Assembly (NCBI GenBank): GCA_047620505.1
Contig: JBLHKS010000048.1
Coordinates: forward strand, 1 to 39,901
DNA: 39,901 nucleotides
DNA from: JBLHKS01 sp047620505
Lineage (GTDB): Bacteria > Verrucomicrobiota > Verrucomicrobiia > Verrucomicrobiales > DEV007
Direction of reading: 5' to 3'
Within the stretch, counting starts at the first letter, position 1; each line of letters starts with the position of its first letter. This document shows positions 26,301 through 33,313 of this stretch, one piece after another. The notes under the pieces were generated by a model. The model ran no database searches and was not told the DNA's origin. It saw only the letters and a list, made by a program, of their open reading frames with translations. A program made the translations under genes and the position numbers.

Positions 26301-28520
26301 TGCCTGAATTCTGTCGAGCCGTTTCCGGTAGCCAGGATTGAGCTCACGCGCACTAGCCTTATTCAAATGCGCCTGGAATTTCTCGAGCGTTTCGGCGTCG
26401 GCGTGCTCAAGCAGAACGGAGACCGCACGCTCCCCGAAATCTGAAGCGCTGCCGATCATTTCGTCTCCCATCGGCTCTTCCATGCTCGCAAAACGGAGGC
26501 CGAGAGCCTGAAGCTTTTCGATCTGCCCGGTCTTCGCGTAAAGCCGAAGCAGGCGATAAACGAGATCGCCGTAATCGATGACGATCGCGTGGTTGAACTC
26601 CGCAAGCTGTGGAGCGCTCCGCGTGAACGGCTCCTGGTATCGCTGAGGTTCACTGGCTAGAAAATCTTCGTAGAATTTGATCAATTCCGTTAGCTCTTTT
26701 TGATCACCGAGCCGCATCAGTTCGATCTGAAGCGCCTGATTTTCGGGACGAGCAGCTGCCCACTCACGGATCAGCCGCTCGCCGCTTCCGCGCTTGTGAT
26801 TTTCGAAAGCATCGCGCCAATGCTCGATCACTCGGAGCTCGACGATCGAACGCTCGTTCACCACGAATTCCCAGGCGCGCTCGAATTCGCCTACGTGGAA
26901 GAGAAGCGCGGCGCGCGCGAGGTCCGAAATTTTCCCAGGTTTGGCAGGGCTTGGCTTTCGGTTAGCCAGGCGGAGAGCCCAATTTTGAAAGCGTTCCAGC
27001 TGATCCGCATCGAGAGCCGATTGTCTGAGGGCGGCCAGCCCCGCGGGGTGATAATCGTAATTTCCGAGCCCGTAGTTTTCCTGGGTTTGCAGCTCAATTT
27101 CGAATGCGTCCGCGAGACGTCCGAGAGTTCGATAAATCGCGATCAGTTCCCGGTGGATCTCGGCTGTCTGAGCATCGGGGCGGAAGTGGATATCCTTAAG
27201 GATCTGGGCTTCCGGGGCGGTCTGTTCATCGAGATCCAGCGCATGCTCAAAGCTCCTCGCCGCTTCCTCCATTCGATGGCGCTCGCGATAGAGTTTTCCA
27301 CGCCGGATTGCTCTGGAAATCTCCGGCAACTGCTGATATTCATCGAGGTAACTCAGATGCAGTTTTATGGCTTCGTCAGGCTGACCTTGCAGATCGCGAA
27401 TCCGCGAAAAGACGAGGCGAGACGGGTTGTGATCGTTGACGTCGATCAGCCGAGTGAAGAGCGCCTCCAACTGGTCTAACGCGTCGGCGTCCTTGAAAAA
27501 TCCGTAGGCAATTCGAATGAATTCTTCGGCGGTGGCTGAGGGCAAAGGTTCGCCACCGTAGTGGTAGCCGAACCCCGAGAAATAGCCGCCGAGGTAACCT
27601 TGAGAATTCGGCTCGAGGTCAGTTTTCCGCAAGAATCGGCTCAGCATGCTGAGAATTTCCGCCTGACGTTGATCCGATTTTTCACGATTCAGAAACGTGG
27701 CGTAGCCGATCGCGAATCGATATCCGTATTGGTCGGGAACCGGCGGCTTTTCATGAATCGCCAGCATTCTTGCGTACTCAGCCGCGACGTCGACATCGGA
27801 TTCAAGCGCGATGAATCGGCGCATCAGCCAGTTGTCGATCGCGATTCCAGGACCGATCTGGATCCGTTGATCGAACCCTGCGTTTCCGGAAAAATTCGTC
27901 GCGTTTTGCCAGATTTCGCCACCGCGCGCGATCGACAAGCCGGAAGCGTCCGTCGCGACACCGAGAGCTTCGATGTCTTGATCGGTTATCGGATTTTCGG
28001 TCGGTTCGCTAACAAGGGAGATGTCGATGATTTGACCGAATCTTGAGATTCCCAGCTGGCTCACGAGGCCCTCGACGAATTTGGATTCGACCGGGTAGAA
28101 TTCGGATTTGGATTCGGTCAGGGCTTTCGTGCAAGCACGAAATTCGGCCAGCGCTTCTTCTCTTTCGCCAGCCGCCAAGTGAATTTCACCGAGGACGAGA
28201 CGAGCGCGGAGTTCGAGCGGAATCCCGAGCAGCTCGCGCGCTGATTCTGGCTTGGAATCGGGGTTAGCGAGAATTTCTTCGACCAGCGGCTTCACCAATT
28301 CGGGATGCCTTCGAGCCAACTCGGCGGCTTTCGAGACTGCGGCTGAGATTTGCAGGGAGAGATCGAAAGCCTCGGCGATCTGCCCTTGATCCTCGGCCTT
28401 TACCGCCTCTCGCAGAATCAATCCCGGGTCCGGCCGTCGTTGTTCGGGCTCTTCAGCAGCTGCTGGGTAGAAGCCGATGGAAAAGATGAAAAGCAGAGAG
28501 ATCAGACGAGTCGTTTTCAC
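23319..28520 (-). CDS. Giant exported TPR / beta-propeller / HEAT-repeat protein
   Basis: The product has 1733 residues from a GTG at 28520 (MKTTRLISLLFIFSIGFY). Signal peptide with likely cleavage after PAAA (about residue 23); that Ala run is written with the iterated palindrome. TPR-like helices fill about 30-750. A propeller region at about 765-1300 has blade-like repeats such as VLWVGTPTGLRRIDLKT, ELWVSTSSALIRLNTKS and EFWVTTSHGATLIRPDN, resembling extracellular two-component-regulator propellers. HEAT repeats follow at about 1400-1640 (IRLQAAQALAG, GALVCGALGDPASVQPLIEAF, IVIALGEIGPAAKPAIPKLVEMF). No catalytic motif is seen, so a periplasmic scaffold or sensor is likely. It is encoded 104 bp upstream of the ECF sigma gene on the same strand. 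No ATG is available near the start, and a GTG start without a Shine-Dalgarno sequence is somewhat uncertain. Confidence 0.8.
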   Translation of the reverse strand: MKTTRLISLLFIFSIGFYPAAAEEPEQRRPDPGLILREAVKAEDQGQIAEAFDLSLQISAAVSKAAELARRHPELVKPLVEEILANPDSKPESARELLGIPLELRARLVLGEIHLAAGEREEALAEFRACTKALTESKSEFYPVESKFVEGLVSQLGISRFGQIIDISLVSEPTENPITDQDIEALGVATDASGLSIARGGEIWQNATNFSGNAGFDQRIQIGPGIAIDNWLMRRFIALESDVDVAAEYARMLAIHEKPPVPDQYGYRFAIGYATFLNREKSDQRQAEILSMLSRFLRKTDLEPNSQGYLGGYFSGFGYHYGGEPLPSATAEEFIRIAYGFFKDADALDQLEALFTRLIDVNDHNPSRLVFSRIRDLQGQPDEAIKLHLSYLDEYQQLPEISRAIRRGKLYRERHRMEEAARSFEHALDLDEQTAPEAQILKDIHFRPDAQTAEIHRELIAIYRTLGRLADAFEIELQTQENYGLGNYDYHPAGLAALRQSALDADQLERFQNWALRLANRKPSPAKPGKISDLARAALLFHVGEFERAWEFVVNERSIVELRVIEHWRDAFENHKRGSGERLIREWAAARPENQALQIELMRLGDQKELTELIKFYEDFLASEPQRYQEPFTRSAPQLAEFNHAIVIDYGDLVYRLLRLYAKTGQIEKLQALGLRFASMEEPMGDEMIGSASDFGERAVSVLLEHADAETLEKFQAHLNKASARELNPGYRKRLDRIQAQLDFRLAGSVQGMLDRDQQLPTQIPWKNLPDNVEKIYVSLQNGQSICRNDRWVFIGQPWGVSVYDFDGQLLHSVLLGVTAKELIANEDVLWVGTPTGLRRIDLKTWEVANLTGHQTESKAGAPRWREVQFMAMQGDELWVSTSSALIRLNTKSMEMTLFDEGDLGQDERTRIWIDTDKSVWINTARFDPKTETWTSFQLANQAEIASDLQVYFEFLTKADGAYWARVRLRLEGGSDRHDTGDFVARIDPETGVATLVPYEPNLPEEVRQDMKHNVEFRGRIDGQLCFLHLVYNSDLDRLEMPKIDPELVEDEFGSLSRDQKIQASIADCPLPLRLRKFRHADGRWEGRYNQGFGINLPDGRAVYVRGKPFGSIGEWESPPFSRFQQEEPFGVFWRDSKEGEFRRLELPGLATDMVFASAAAAESESGEFWVTTSHGATLIRPDNDQIFNFDRRHGMARNYLPGILVRPSGEVLFRSVREKEWDSPLTVFNPNAGRFSLRFVGIDEIENVPIISRPTVEDRQPIDLLGGSLYSTRTEGDLTWISGSRGIVAFRAGAEKTMIAQTELEPKIQISQDRQHRMVAQKFRAPRPVEVKHLEKAEAGENPYILASLIRSSVRENDSLRPFFIRGLDPEQNAAVRSVSTTALAYGPHTPESADALQNLALVDPQPHIRLQAAQALAGWRVVFAADELIRDKYHSAEYLAIGTPSREALELLVSRFATDNLDAVNAVAKTLAERPEFAEILLEIRDTSRFSKQRQFVKKVFKKSGDLQFLPLALEALKSEDRVTRATGALVCGALGDPASVQPLIEAFDLESGFSHAAIVIALGEIGPAAKPAIPKLVEMFIELKNTPTTGDLSGQRFGQMVGANQQKQFSQTSLIDIGAELDGGKILSQDGRILPPPKPKNEQLLATGMIIGALAKIGPCPANQKFFREFAGSEGFFNSTDLRAMLGVFEGVTDPNEIALNIIALKSLSLNHTDEKADFDAIRKKLEAKK

Positions 28521-28597
28521 GAGCGGGAGTCTAGCGGGAACCTGGGCCGCCGGAAAGGGCCGACTGGCCGGGAATCGCGGAAATTACAATTCGCTGA

Positions 28598-28613
28598 CAA
28601 GCGGAGTCGCTTG
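28598..28613. other. Perfect 6-bp hairpin in the divergent promoter region
   Basis: CAAGCG-GAGT-CGCTTG lies in the 124 bp between the GTG of the TPR/propeller gene and the ATG of the hydrolase. It could be an operator dyad or a stray REP-like hairpin. No convincing promoter boxes were recognised around it. Confidence 0.3.
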
Positions 28614-28644
28614 CGTTCCATCGATCACGCGGCTTTTTGCCGAC

Positions 28645-30618
28645 ATGAATCGAATCCTGTCTTTGCTGCTGGGCCTTTGCCTTTTGCCTGGCATTTTGCC
28701 TGCCCAGAATCTTGAGCCGATCAAGCCGATCGAGCGGCGACTCCCACCTGCGGGAATCGAGATCCCGGATGACGTGCGTCAGCAGCTGCTGGGGCGGCTG
28801 AGCGAGCTCAAGCAGGCTTACGAGAAGCTGAAATTCCACCCGGACAATCCGGACGCGGGCGTTCTCATCAAAGGCGTCGACTTCGCCCTGACAAACGGCG
28901 AATTTTATAACGAAAAGGACTTTGCAACCGCGAACCGCCATCTCGATCTCGCTGCCGAACGAATCGAGGCGTTGGCGAAGCAGTCAGCGGCCGGAGAGCG
29001 TTCGATCGACTGGGGTTCCGGGCTCACGGTGCACGGTTACGAGTCGGAAATCGACGATTCGCTCCAGCCTTACGGGCTTGAGATTCCGGAAAAGCTGGAT
29101 CGCTCGAAACCGGCTCCGCTGCTCGTCTGGCTTCACGGCCGAGGCGATAAAACGACCGATTTGCACTTCATCGAGGGCTGTCTGACGCGTTCGCGAGCGA
29201 TGGGCGGTAAAATTGCGGAGCAGGAGGAATTTATCGTGCTTCACGCGTTCGGTCGGCAATGCATCGGCTGGAAACACGCGGGCGAACTCGATGTGTTCGA
29301 CGCGATCCGGGCGGTCGGGGTGGATTTCGAGATCGACAGCGATCGAGTCGTGTTGGCTGGGTTTTCGATGGGCGGCGCGGGAGCCTGGCACGTCGGCGCG
29401 CACTACGCGGATCATTTTGCGGCGGTGCACGCGGGTGCGGGATTTGCGGAGACGAAGCTCTACAACAAGCTGAAGCCGGAGGACTTTCCGCCGAAGTACG
29501 AACAGGCGCTCTGGGGGCTCTACGACGTTCCTGGGTATGCTCGAAATTTGCTGAATCTGCCTGTGGTCGCCTACAGTGGCGAGGTTGATAAGCAGAAGCA
29601 GGCAACTGACGTGATGGAGGCCGCTTTGGCCGAACACGGGCTCGAGTTAACGCACTTCATCGGGCCGGGCATGGGCCACAAATATCACGATGATGTCATC
29701 CCGCCGATTTTCGATATTCTGCGCCAGGCGAAAAGTGCGAGGCTGCCGGATCAGGTCGAAATTCAAACCCGAACTCTGCGCTACGGCTCAGTGCATTGGG
29801 TCGGCATCACCGGGATGGAAGAGCACTGGCGCGAGGCTCGAGTCAGCGCGTCGAGAACGGATCAACTCGCTGAAATCACGACCGAAAACGTAACCGGTTT
29901 GATGGTTGGAGCCCGACTGGACGACGGCGGATCGAAGCTGATCGTCGATGGGCAAACTCTCGAATGGGGAGAACAGACGAAGGAAGTTTTTCTACGTAAA
30001 ACCGACGGAAAATGGGGTTTCGAAGAAGATCCCTGGCGCTCGGGTGGGCTGCAAAAACTCCCGCGTCTGCAGGGTCCGATCGACGACGCCTTCATGGCTT
30101 CGTTTCTTCTCGTTAAGCCGTCAGCGAAGTCGAAAAACGCGCTTCTCCAGCGCTGGCTCGATTTCGAGATCGCCCATTTCGAGAACCGCTGGCGCGAATT
30201 GATGCGCGGCGAGCTTCGAGTCAAAACCGCGAATCAAATCACCGAAGACGATCGTTCTCGCTACAATTTGATCTGTTTCGGCGATCCTGACACCAACCCG
30301 GTCATCGCCGCCGCGCTTCCGGAGCTCCCGATCGAATGGAATTCCGAGCAGCTGCTGGTTGCCGGAAAATCCTACGACTCAACAAATCACCTTCCGGCGC
30401 TGATTTTCCCGAACCCCGATCAGAACCGCCGATATATCGTTCTGAACAGCGGCCTGACATTTCGCGAAGGCCACGATCGGACGAACTCGCTGCAAAATCC
30501 GAAGCTTCCAGATTGGGCTGTTATCGACATTCGTCAGGATCCTGACAATCTCACAGCCGGAAAAATTGTCGCTGCGGATTTCTTTGATGAAGCTTGGCAA
30601 TTCAAATCCTCGCACTGA
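28645..30618 (+). CDS. Secreted alpha/beta hydrolase (esterase/phospholipase-like)
   Basis: The product has 657 residues from the ATG at 28645, which opens a clear signal peptide (MNRILSLLLGLCLLPGILPA, then QN). An upstream ATG at 28477 would place this signal internally, so it was rejected. The catalytic domain shows LLVWLHGRGD (oxyanion region), GFSMGG with nucleophile Ser241, and GMGHKYHDDV (His345) as candidate catalytic histidine; the layout matches PHB-depolymerase/feruloyl-esterase-like enzymes. Before it, about residues 30-115 form a helical region. After about residue 380 a C-terminal region follows, with LICFGDPDTNPVIAAALPELPIEW and VLNSGLTFREGHDRT, as seen in prolyl-oligopeptidase-like hydrolases of this phylum. 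The substrate cannot be assigned. Confidence 0.8.
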   Translation: MNRILSLLLGLCLLPGILPAQNLEPIKPIERRLPPAGIEIPDDVRQQLLGRLSELKQAYEKLKFHPDNPDAGVLIKGVDFALTNGEFYNEKDFATANRHLDLAAERIEALAKQSAAGERSIDWGSGLTVHGYESEIDDSLQPYGLEIPEKLDRSKPAPLLVWLHGRGDKTTDLHFIEGCLTRSRAMGGKIAEQEEFIVLHAFGRQCIGWKHAGELDVFDAIRAVGVDFEIDSDRVVLAGFSMGGAGAWHVGAHYADHFAAVHAGAGFAETKLYNKLKPEDFPPKYEQALWGLYDVPGYARNLLNLPVVAYSGEVDKQKQATDVMEAALAEHGLELTHFIGPGMGHKYHDDVIPPIFDILRQAKSARLPDQVEIQTRTLRYGSVHWVGITGMEEHWREARVSASRTDQLAEITTENVTGLMVGARLDDGGSKLIVDGQTLEWGEQTKEVFLRKTDGKWGFEEDPWRSGGLQKLPRLQGPIDDAFMASFLLVKPSAKSKNALLQRWLDFEIAHFENRWRELMRGELRVKTANQITEDDRSRYNLICFGDPDTNPVIAAALPELPIEWNSEQLLVAGKSYDSTNHLPALIFPNPDQNRRYIVLNSGLTFREGHDRTNSLQNPKLPDWAVIDIRQDPDNLTAGKIVAADFFDEAWQFKSSH

Positions 30619-30697
30619 CAAAATATCCGCGATTCCAGAATGGAGCCTCGGGAAATACGTGTTCATTATCGCAAAAGATTCTCAGGAAAATTCTCGC

Positions 30698-30718
30698 TTT
30701 CCCCGTAGAATTCGGGAA
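30698..30718. other. Hairpin after the hydrolase gene
   Basis: TTTCCC and GGGAAA flank a short loop containing GTAGAATT. It lies about 80 bp after the hydrolase stop. There is no T-run, so terminator function is doubtful. Confidence 0.3.
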
Positions 30719-30788
30719 AATCGTTGTTCGGATTCCAATTTTCGAATTTCACAGACCCATCGATGATTCTGAACAATCGAGAAACGAC

Positions 30789-30858
30789 TTTTAGCGGAGG
30801 CCACATGGTTGGATTGGGGGTTAGTGTGTTGGGCGCTTGCACCTGGCCGCTAAAATAA
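30789..30858 (+). ncRNA. Candidate structured leader: 9-bp closing stem around a micro-ORF
   Basis: TTTTAGCGG (30789-30797) pairs perfectly with CCGCTAAAA (30847-30855). Between them lies a GGAGG-preceded micro-ORF whose stop lies just beyond the 3' arm. AGG (30798-30800) can also pair with CCT (30842-30844), and GGCCA/TGGCC is an alternative pairing, so the ribosome site may be masked or exposed. It is followed at once by the hairpin at 30862-30902 and then the oxidoreductase gene. It matches no riboswitch class I recognise. Function as a leader is inferred. Confidence 0.4.
30805..30858 (+). CDS. Possible 17-codon leader peptide
   Basis: ATG at 30805 follows GGAGG with a 4-nt gap, the best Shine-Dalgarno in the window. 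It encodes MVGLGVSVLGACTWPLK and then TAA. The peptide is hydrophobic, with Cys, Trp and Pro near its end. It has no regular run of one amino acid as in classical attenuators. Because the ORF is so short, chance cannot be excluded; the ribosome site and the surrounding stem are the main support. Confidence 0.35.
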   Translation: MVGLGVSVLGACTWPLK

Positions 30859-30861
30859 ACA

Positions 30862-30902
30862 CCTTCGGGGACCGGTCCCGGCCGGGGCCGGTCTACCGAA
30901 GG
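30862..30902. repeat. Very strong GC-rich hairpin with CTAC/GTAG foot (REP-like or terminator-like)
   Basis: Nested stems run CCTTCGG/CCGAAGG, then GACCGG/CCGGTC, then CCC/GGG around a GGCC loop. On the minus strand it reads GTAG followed by ACCGG-rich hairpin sequence, as in the REP-like units at 1437 and 33265. Only ACTAAAA follows on the plus strand, so it is not a standard intrinsic terminator. Upstream of it, 30619-30788 holds no gene. Confidence 0.6.
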
Positions 30903-30930
30903 GACTAAAAATGTTCGAGACGGATCCGGA

Positions 30931-30950
30931 GGCGCAGTTGGAGTTGCGCC
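30931..30950 (+). promoter_or_regulatory. Hairpin touching the oxidoreductase start, GGAG in the loop
   Basis: GGCGCA and TGCGCC form a perfect 6-bp stem around GTTGGAGT and end at the base before the ATG at 30951. If that ATG is used, its ribosome site GGAG would be displayed in the loop. The downstream ATG at 30981 would be unaffected. Confidence 0.35.
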
Positions 30951-32087
30951 ATGTCCAAAGCAGCCCTAAACACTGCGCCCATGAGCGAAGACAAAATCTG
31001 CCGCTGGGGAATTCTGAGCACGGCCGGAATCGCCCAGAAAAACTGGGAATCGATCCGAAATTCGGAAAACGCGACGCTTGTCGCTGTCGCCAGCCGGAGT
31101 GAAGAAAAAGCGCAGGCGTTTATCGACGAATGCCAGGGCCAGGTCGCGTTTCCCGAGGCACCGCGTGCGATCGGGAGCTACGAGCAGCTGCTGGCTGCCG
31201 ACGACATCGATGCGGTTTACATTCCGCTGCCGACGGGCGTGCGAAAGGAGTGGGTGATCAAGGCCGCTCAGGCCGGGAAACACGTGATGTGCGAGAAGCC
31301 TTGCGCGATTCACGGCGATGATTTGGCCGAGATGATCGCCGCCTGCGAAACGGCGAACGTCCAGTTTATGGACGGCGTGATGTTCATGCACAGCAAGCGG
31401 CTCGACGCCGTCCGCGCCGCACTCAACGACAGCGAATCCATCGGGGAAATCACCCGAATCGCCTCGCAATTCAGCTTTTTTGCGCCGCAGGATTTTCGCG
31501 AAGGCAACATCCGGGTTCACAGCGGGCTCGAGCCGGCAGGCTGCCTCGGCGATCTCGGCTGGTACACGATCCGGATGACGCTCTGGACGATGAATTACGC
31601 GATGCCGAAGCAGGTTTCCGGCCGCCTTCTGGCCGGACACGCCCGGGACGACAGCCCTGATCAGGTTCCGACCCAGTTTTCCGGCGAGCTGTTTTTCGAC
31701 AACGGTGTCTCCGCCAGTTTCTACAATTCCTTCGAAACTCAGCATCAGCAGTGGGTCAATGTCAGCGGCACGAAAGGCCATCTCACGATCAACGATTTCG
31801 TCCTCCCGTATCTCAGCAACGAAGTGAATTTCGACGTCGCCAACGCCGCGTTCGTCCAGGACACCTGCCAGTTCGTGATGGAAAAACACACCCGGACCGT
31901 CGCGACTCCCGAATACTCGAACAACCACGCGAACGCGCAGGAAACGAACCTGTTCCGCAAATTCTCAAGCCTCGCGCTGAGCGGCCAGCCAGATCCGCAT
32001 TGGCCGGACATCGCGCTCAAAACTCAGCGCATTCTCGATGCCTGCCTCGCCTCGGCTCGCGACGGCGGGAAGCTGATCGATTTGTAG
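30951..32087 (+). CDS. Gfo/Idh/MocA family NAD(P)-dependent oxidoreductase
   Basis: The product has 378 residues from the ATG at 30951, or 368 from the ATG at 30981 (MSEDKICRWGILSTAGIAQ), which is nearer the family start. GGAG about 8 nt upstream favours 30951. An N-terminal Rossmann domain (WGILSTAGIAQKNW) binds the nicotinamide cofactor. CEKPCA contains the conserved lysine of the family (Lys116 from the first ATG). The C-terminal domain has GGxGDLGWY-like GCLGDLGWYTIRM. There is no signal peptide, so it is cytosolic, probably acting on a sugar or polyol; the exact substrate cannot be named. A GAGCAGCTGCTG copy encodes EQLL at 31182. It converges on arsC with a 3-bp gap. Confidence 0.9.
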   Translation: MSKAALNTAPMSEDKICRWGILSTAGIAQKNWESIRNSENATLVAVASRSEEKAQAFIDECQGQVAFPEAPRAIGSYEQLLAADDIDAVYIPLPTGVRKEWVIKAAQAGKHVMCEKPCAIHGDDLAEMIAACETANVQFMDGVMFMHSKRLDAVRAALNDSESIGEITRIASQFSFFAPQDFREGNIRVHSGLEPAGCLGDLGWYTIRMTLWTMNYAMPKQVSGRLLAGHARDDSPDQVPTQFSGELFFDNGVSASFYNSFETQHQQWVNVSGTKGHLTINDFVLPYLSNEVNFDVANAAFVQDTCQFVMEKHTRTVATPEYSNNHANAQETNLFRKFSSLALSGQPDPHWPDIALKTQRILDACLASARDGGKLIDL

Positions 32088-32090
32088 GTT

Positions 32091-32428
32091 CTACACCAGA
32101 TTCAGCACAGATTCTGGTGGCCGACCGATCACGGCTCGGTCGCCATCGACGACAATCGGGCGTTCGATCAACTTCGGATGCTCGACCATGATCTTGATCG
32201 CCTCTTCACGGCTGAGGGAGGCGTCGATCCCCAGTTCCTTATAAATCGCTTCGCCCTTCCGCATCAGTTCAGCTGGCTCGAGGCCAAGCAAGTTCAGAAT
32301 CCGATCCAGTTCCGCCTCCGTCGGCGGTTTTTCAGATACTCGACGATCTCCGGCTCAACTCCGGCGTCAGCCAGCAGCTGCAGAGTCTGCCTGCTCTTCG
32401 AACACCTCGGGTTGTGATAGATTTTCAT
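32091..32428 (-). pseudogene. arsC: Arsenate-reductase-like (ArsC/Spx family) gene with a one-base frameshift
   Basis: From the ATG at 32428 the minus strand encodes MKIYHNPRCSKSRQTLQLL..., with the ArsC cysteine in CSKS (Cys9), but the frame breaks at YLKN and stops soon after. The other frame continues as PPTEAELDRILNLLGLEPAELM...RPIVVDGDRAVIGRPPESVLNLV, the normal ArsC C-terminus, to the stop at 32091. One extra A in the run of five (plus-strand T-run 32328-32332) would restore a 112-residue protein of normal ArsC length reading EYLKKPPTEAE. It is therefore a recent frameshift, a homopolymer sequencing error, or a slippage site. It sits 7 bp downstream of pyrE. GCAGCTGC occurs at 32374. 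Confidence 0.8.
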
Positions 32429-32435
32429 CCTGGAT

Positions 32436-33008
32436 TTAGAGAAACTCGCTCTTCACGAACACCGGGAAAAAATCATAGCCCTTCGCCTCCAGATTCTCTC
32501 GCCCGCCCTCCTCGCGATCGACGAGACAGATCACAAAAGCGACTTTTCCGCCTTCGCGCTCAATCGCCTCGATCGCCGTCATCGTCGAGCCAGCCGTCGT
32601 GATCGTGTCGTCGACCACCGCGACGACATCGCCTTCGTGAAACGGCCCTTCGACCTGCTTGCCGGCCCCGTGATCTTTCGGCTCTTTGCGGATCACGAGC
32701 GCGTTGAGCGGCTTGGCGTCGCCCTCCAGATCGGAGCGAATCGCCACCGCGACCGAAAGCGGATCCGCGCCCATCGTCAGCCCGCCGACCGCATCGATCG
32801 AAATCCCAGCCGCAGCCTCCTTTTCGCGAATCAGCGCGTGGACGACTTGCCCGATCAAGCTCGCCCCACGCGGATGGAGCGCGGTCTGGCGGCCGTCGAA
32901 ATAGAAATTGCTTTTCGCGCCGGATTTCAGGGTGAATTCGCCGAGCAGAACGGAGCGTTCCGCCAGCAGCTGCCGGAGTTCATCGCGGGCATCAGAGATC
33001 GTGGTCAT
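32436..33008 (-). CDS. pyrE: Orotate phosphoribosyltransferase
   Basis: The product has 190 residues. It joins orotate to PRPP to make orotidine 5'-phosphate in pyrimidine synthesis. The PRPP loop VVAVVDDTITTAGST lies at about residues 128-142. The FTLKSGAKSNFYFDGR start and RKEPKDHG loop are typical of bacterial PyrE. The ATG at 33008 fits the family length. It is cytosolic. The arsC-like gene follows after 7 bp, so both are probably on one transcript. REP-like hairpins lie upstream. Confidence 0.93.
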   Translation of the reverse strand: MTTISDARDELRQLLAERSVLLGEFTLKSGAKSNFYFDGRQTALHPRGASLIGQVVHALIREKEAAAGISIDAVGGLTMGADPLSVAVAIRSDLEGDAKPLNALVIRKEPKDHGAGKQVEGPFHEGDVVAVVDDTITTAGSTMTAIEAIEREGGKVAFVICLVDREEGGRENLEAKGYDFFPVFVKSEFL

Positions 33009-33116
33009 GTCAGGAGAATGGGAGCGCGTGCGCGCCCGAATTCAACCCTCAAGCTTCTCAAGCCTCAAACTTGTGCTGTTTTTTGGTCAGCGGAGATGTC
33101 ATTCCAGCTTGCTGCG

Positions 33117-33244
33117 ATTTTGGAGTGCGGCGGCTTGACGCCGCTTTCGCGTCAGTTCGCCGCCGATTGGCCGCGGTCGTGAAATGTCCCTTTCGTGCCG
33201 TCACAGGAACCCAAGGCTCCGTCAAGCCGGAGCACTCCAGAAAA
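33117..33244. repeat. Inverted pair of REP-like hairpins with the same GCTTGA loop
   Basis: The left unit is TGGAGT (33121-33126) plus hairpin GCGGCG-GCTTGA-CGCCGC (33127-33144). The right unit is inverted: on the minus strand TGGAGT (33239-33234) plus GCTCCG-GCTTGA-CGGAGC (33233-33216). TTTT-like flanks match outside each unit. The loops are identical while the stems differ with pairing kept. The intervening 70 bases are non-coding. It lies in the 305-bp gap between pyrE and the ceramidase-like gene, in which I see no gene. Confidence 0.7.
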
Positions 33245-33264
33245 TGGGTGGGCTGAATGAAAAA

Positions 33265-33288
33265 GTAGGACGGCGCTTCCAGCCCGTC
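33265..33288 (+). repeat. Single GTAG-headed REP-like hairpin
   Basis: GTAG (33265-33268) precedes GACGGC-GCTTCCA-GCC-C-GTC, a 6-bp stem with one bulged C. It sits between the inverted REP pair and the end of the ceramidase-like gene. There is no T-run. Confidence 0.5.
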
Positions 33289-33313
33289 TTCGATCGAACT
33301 GCGCGACCCGACG

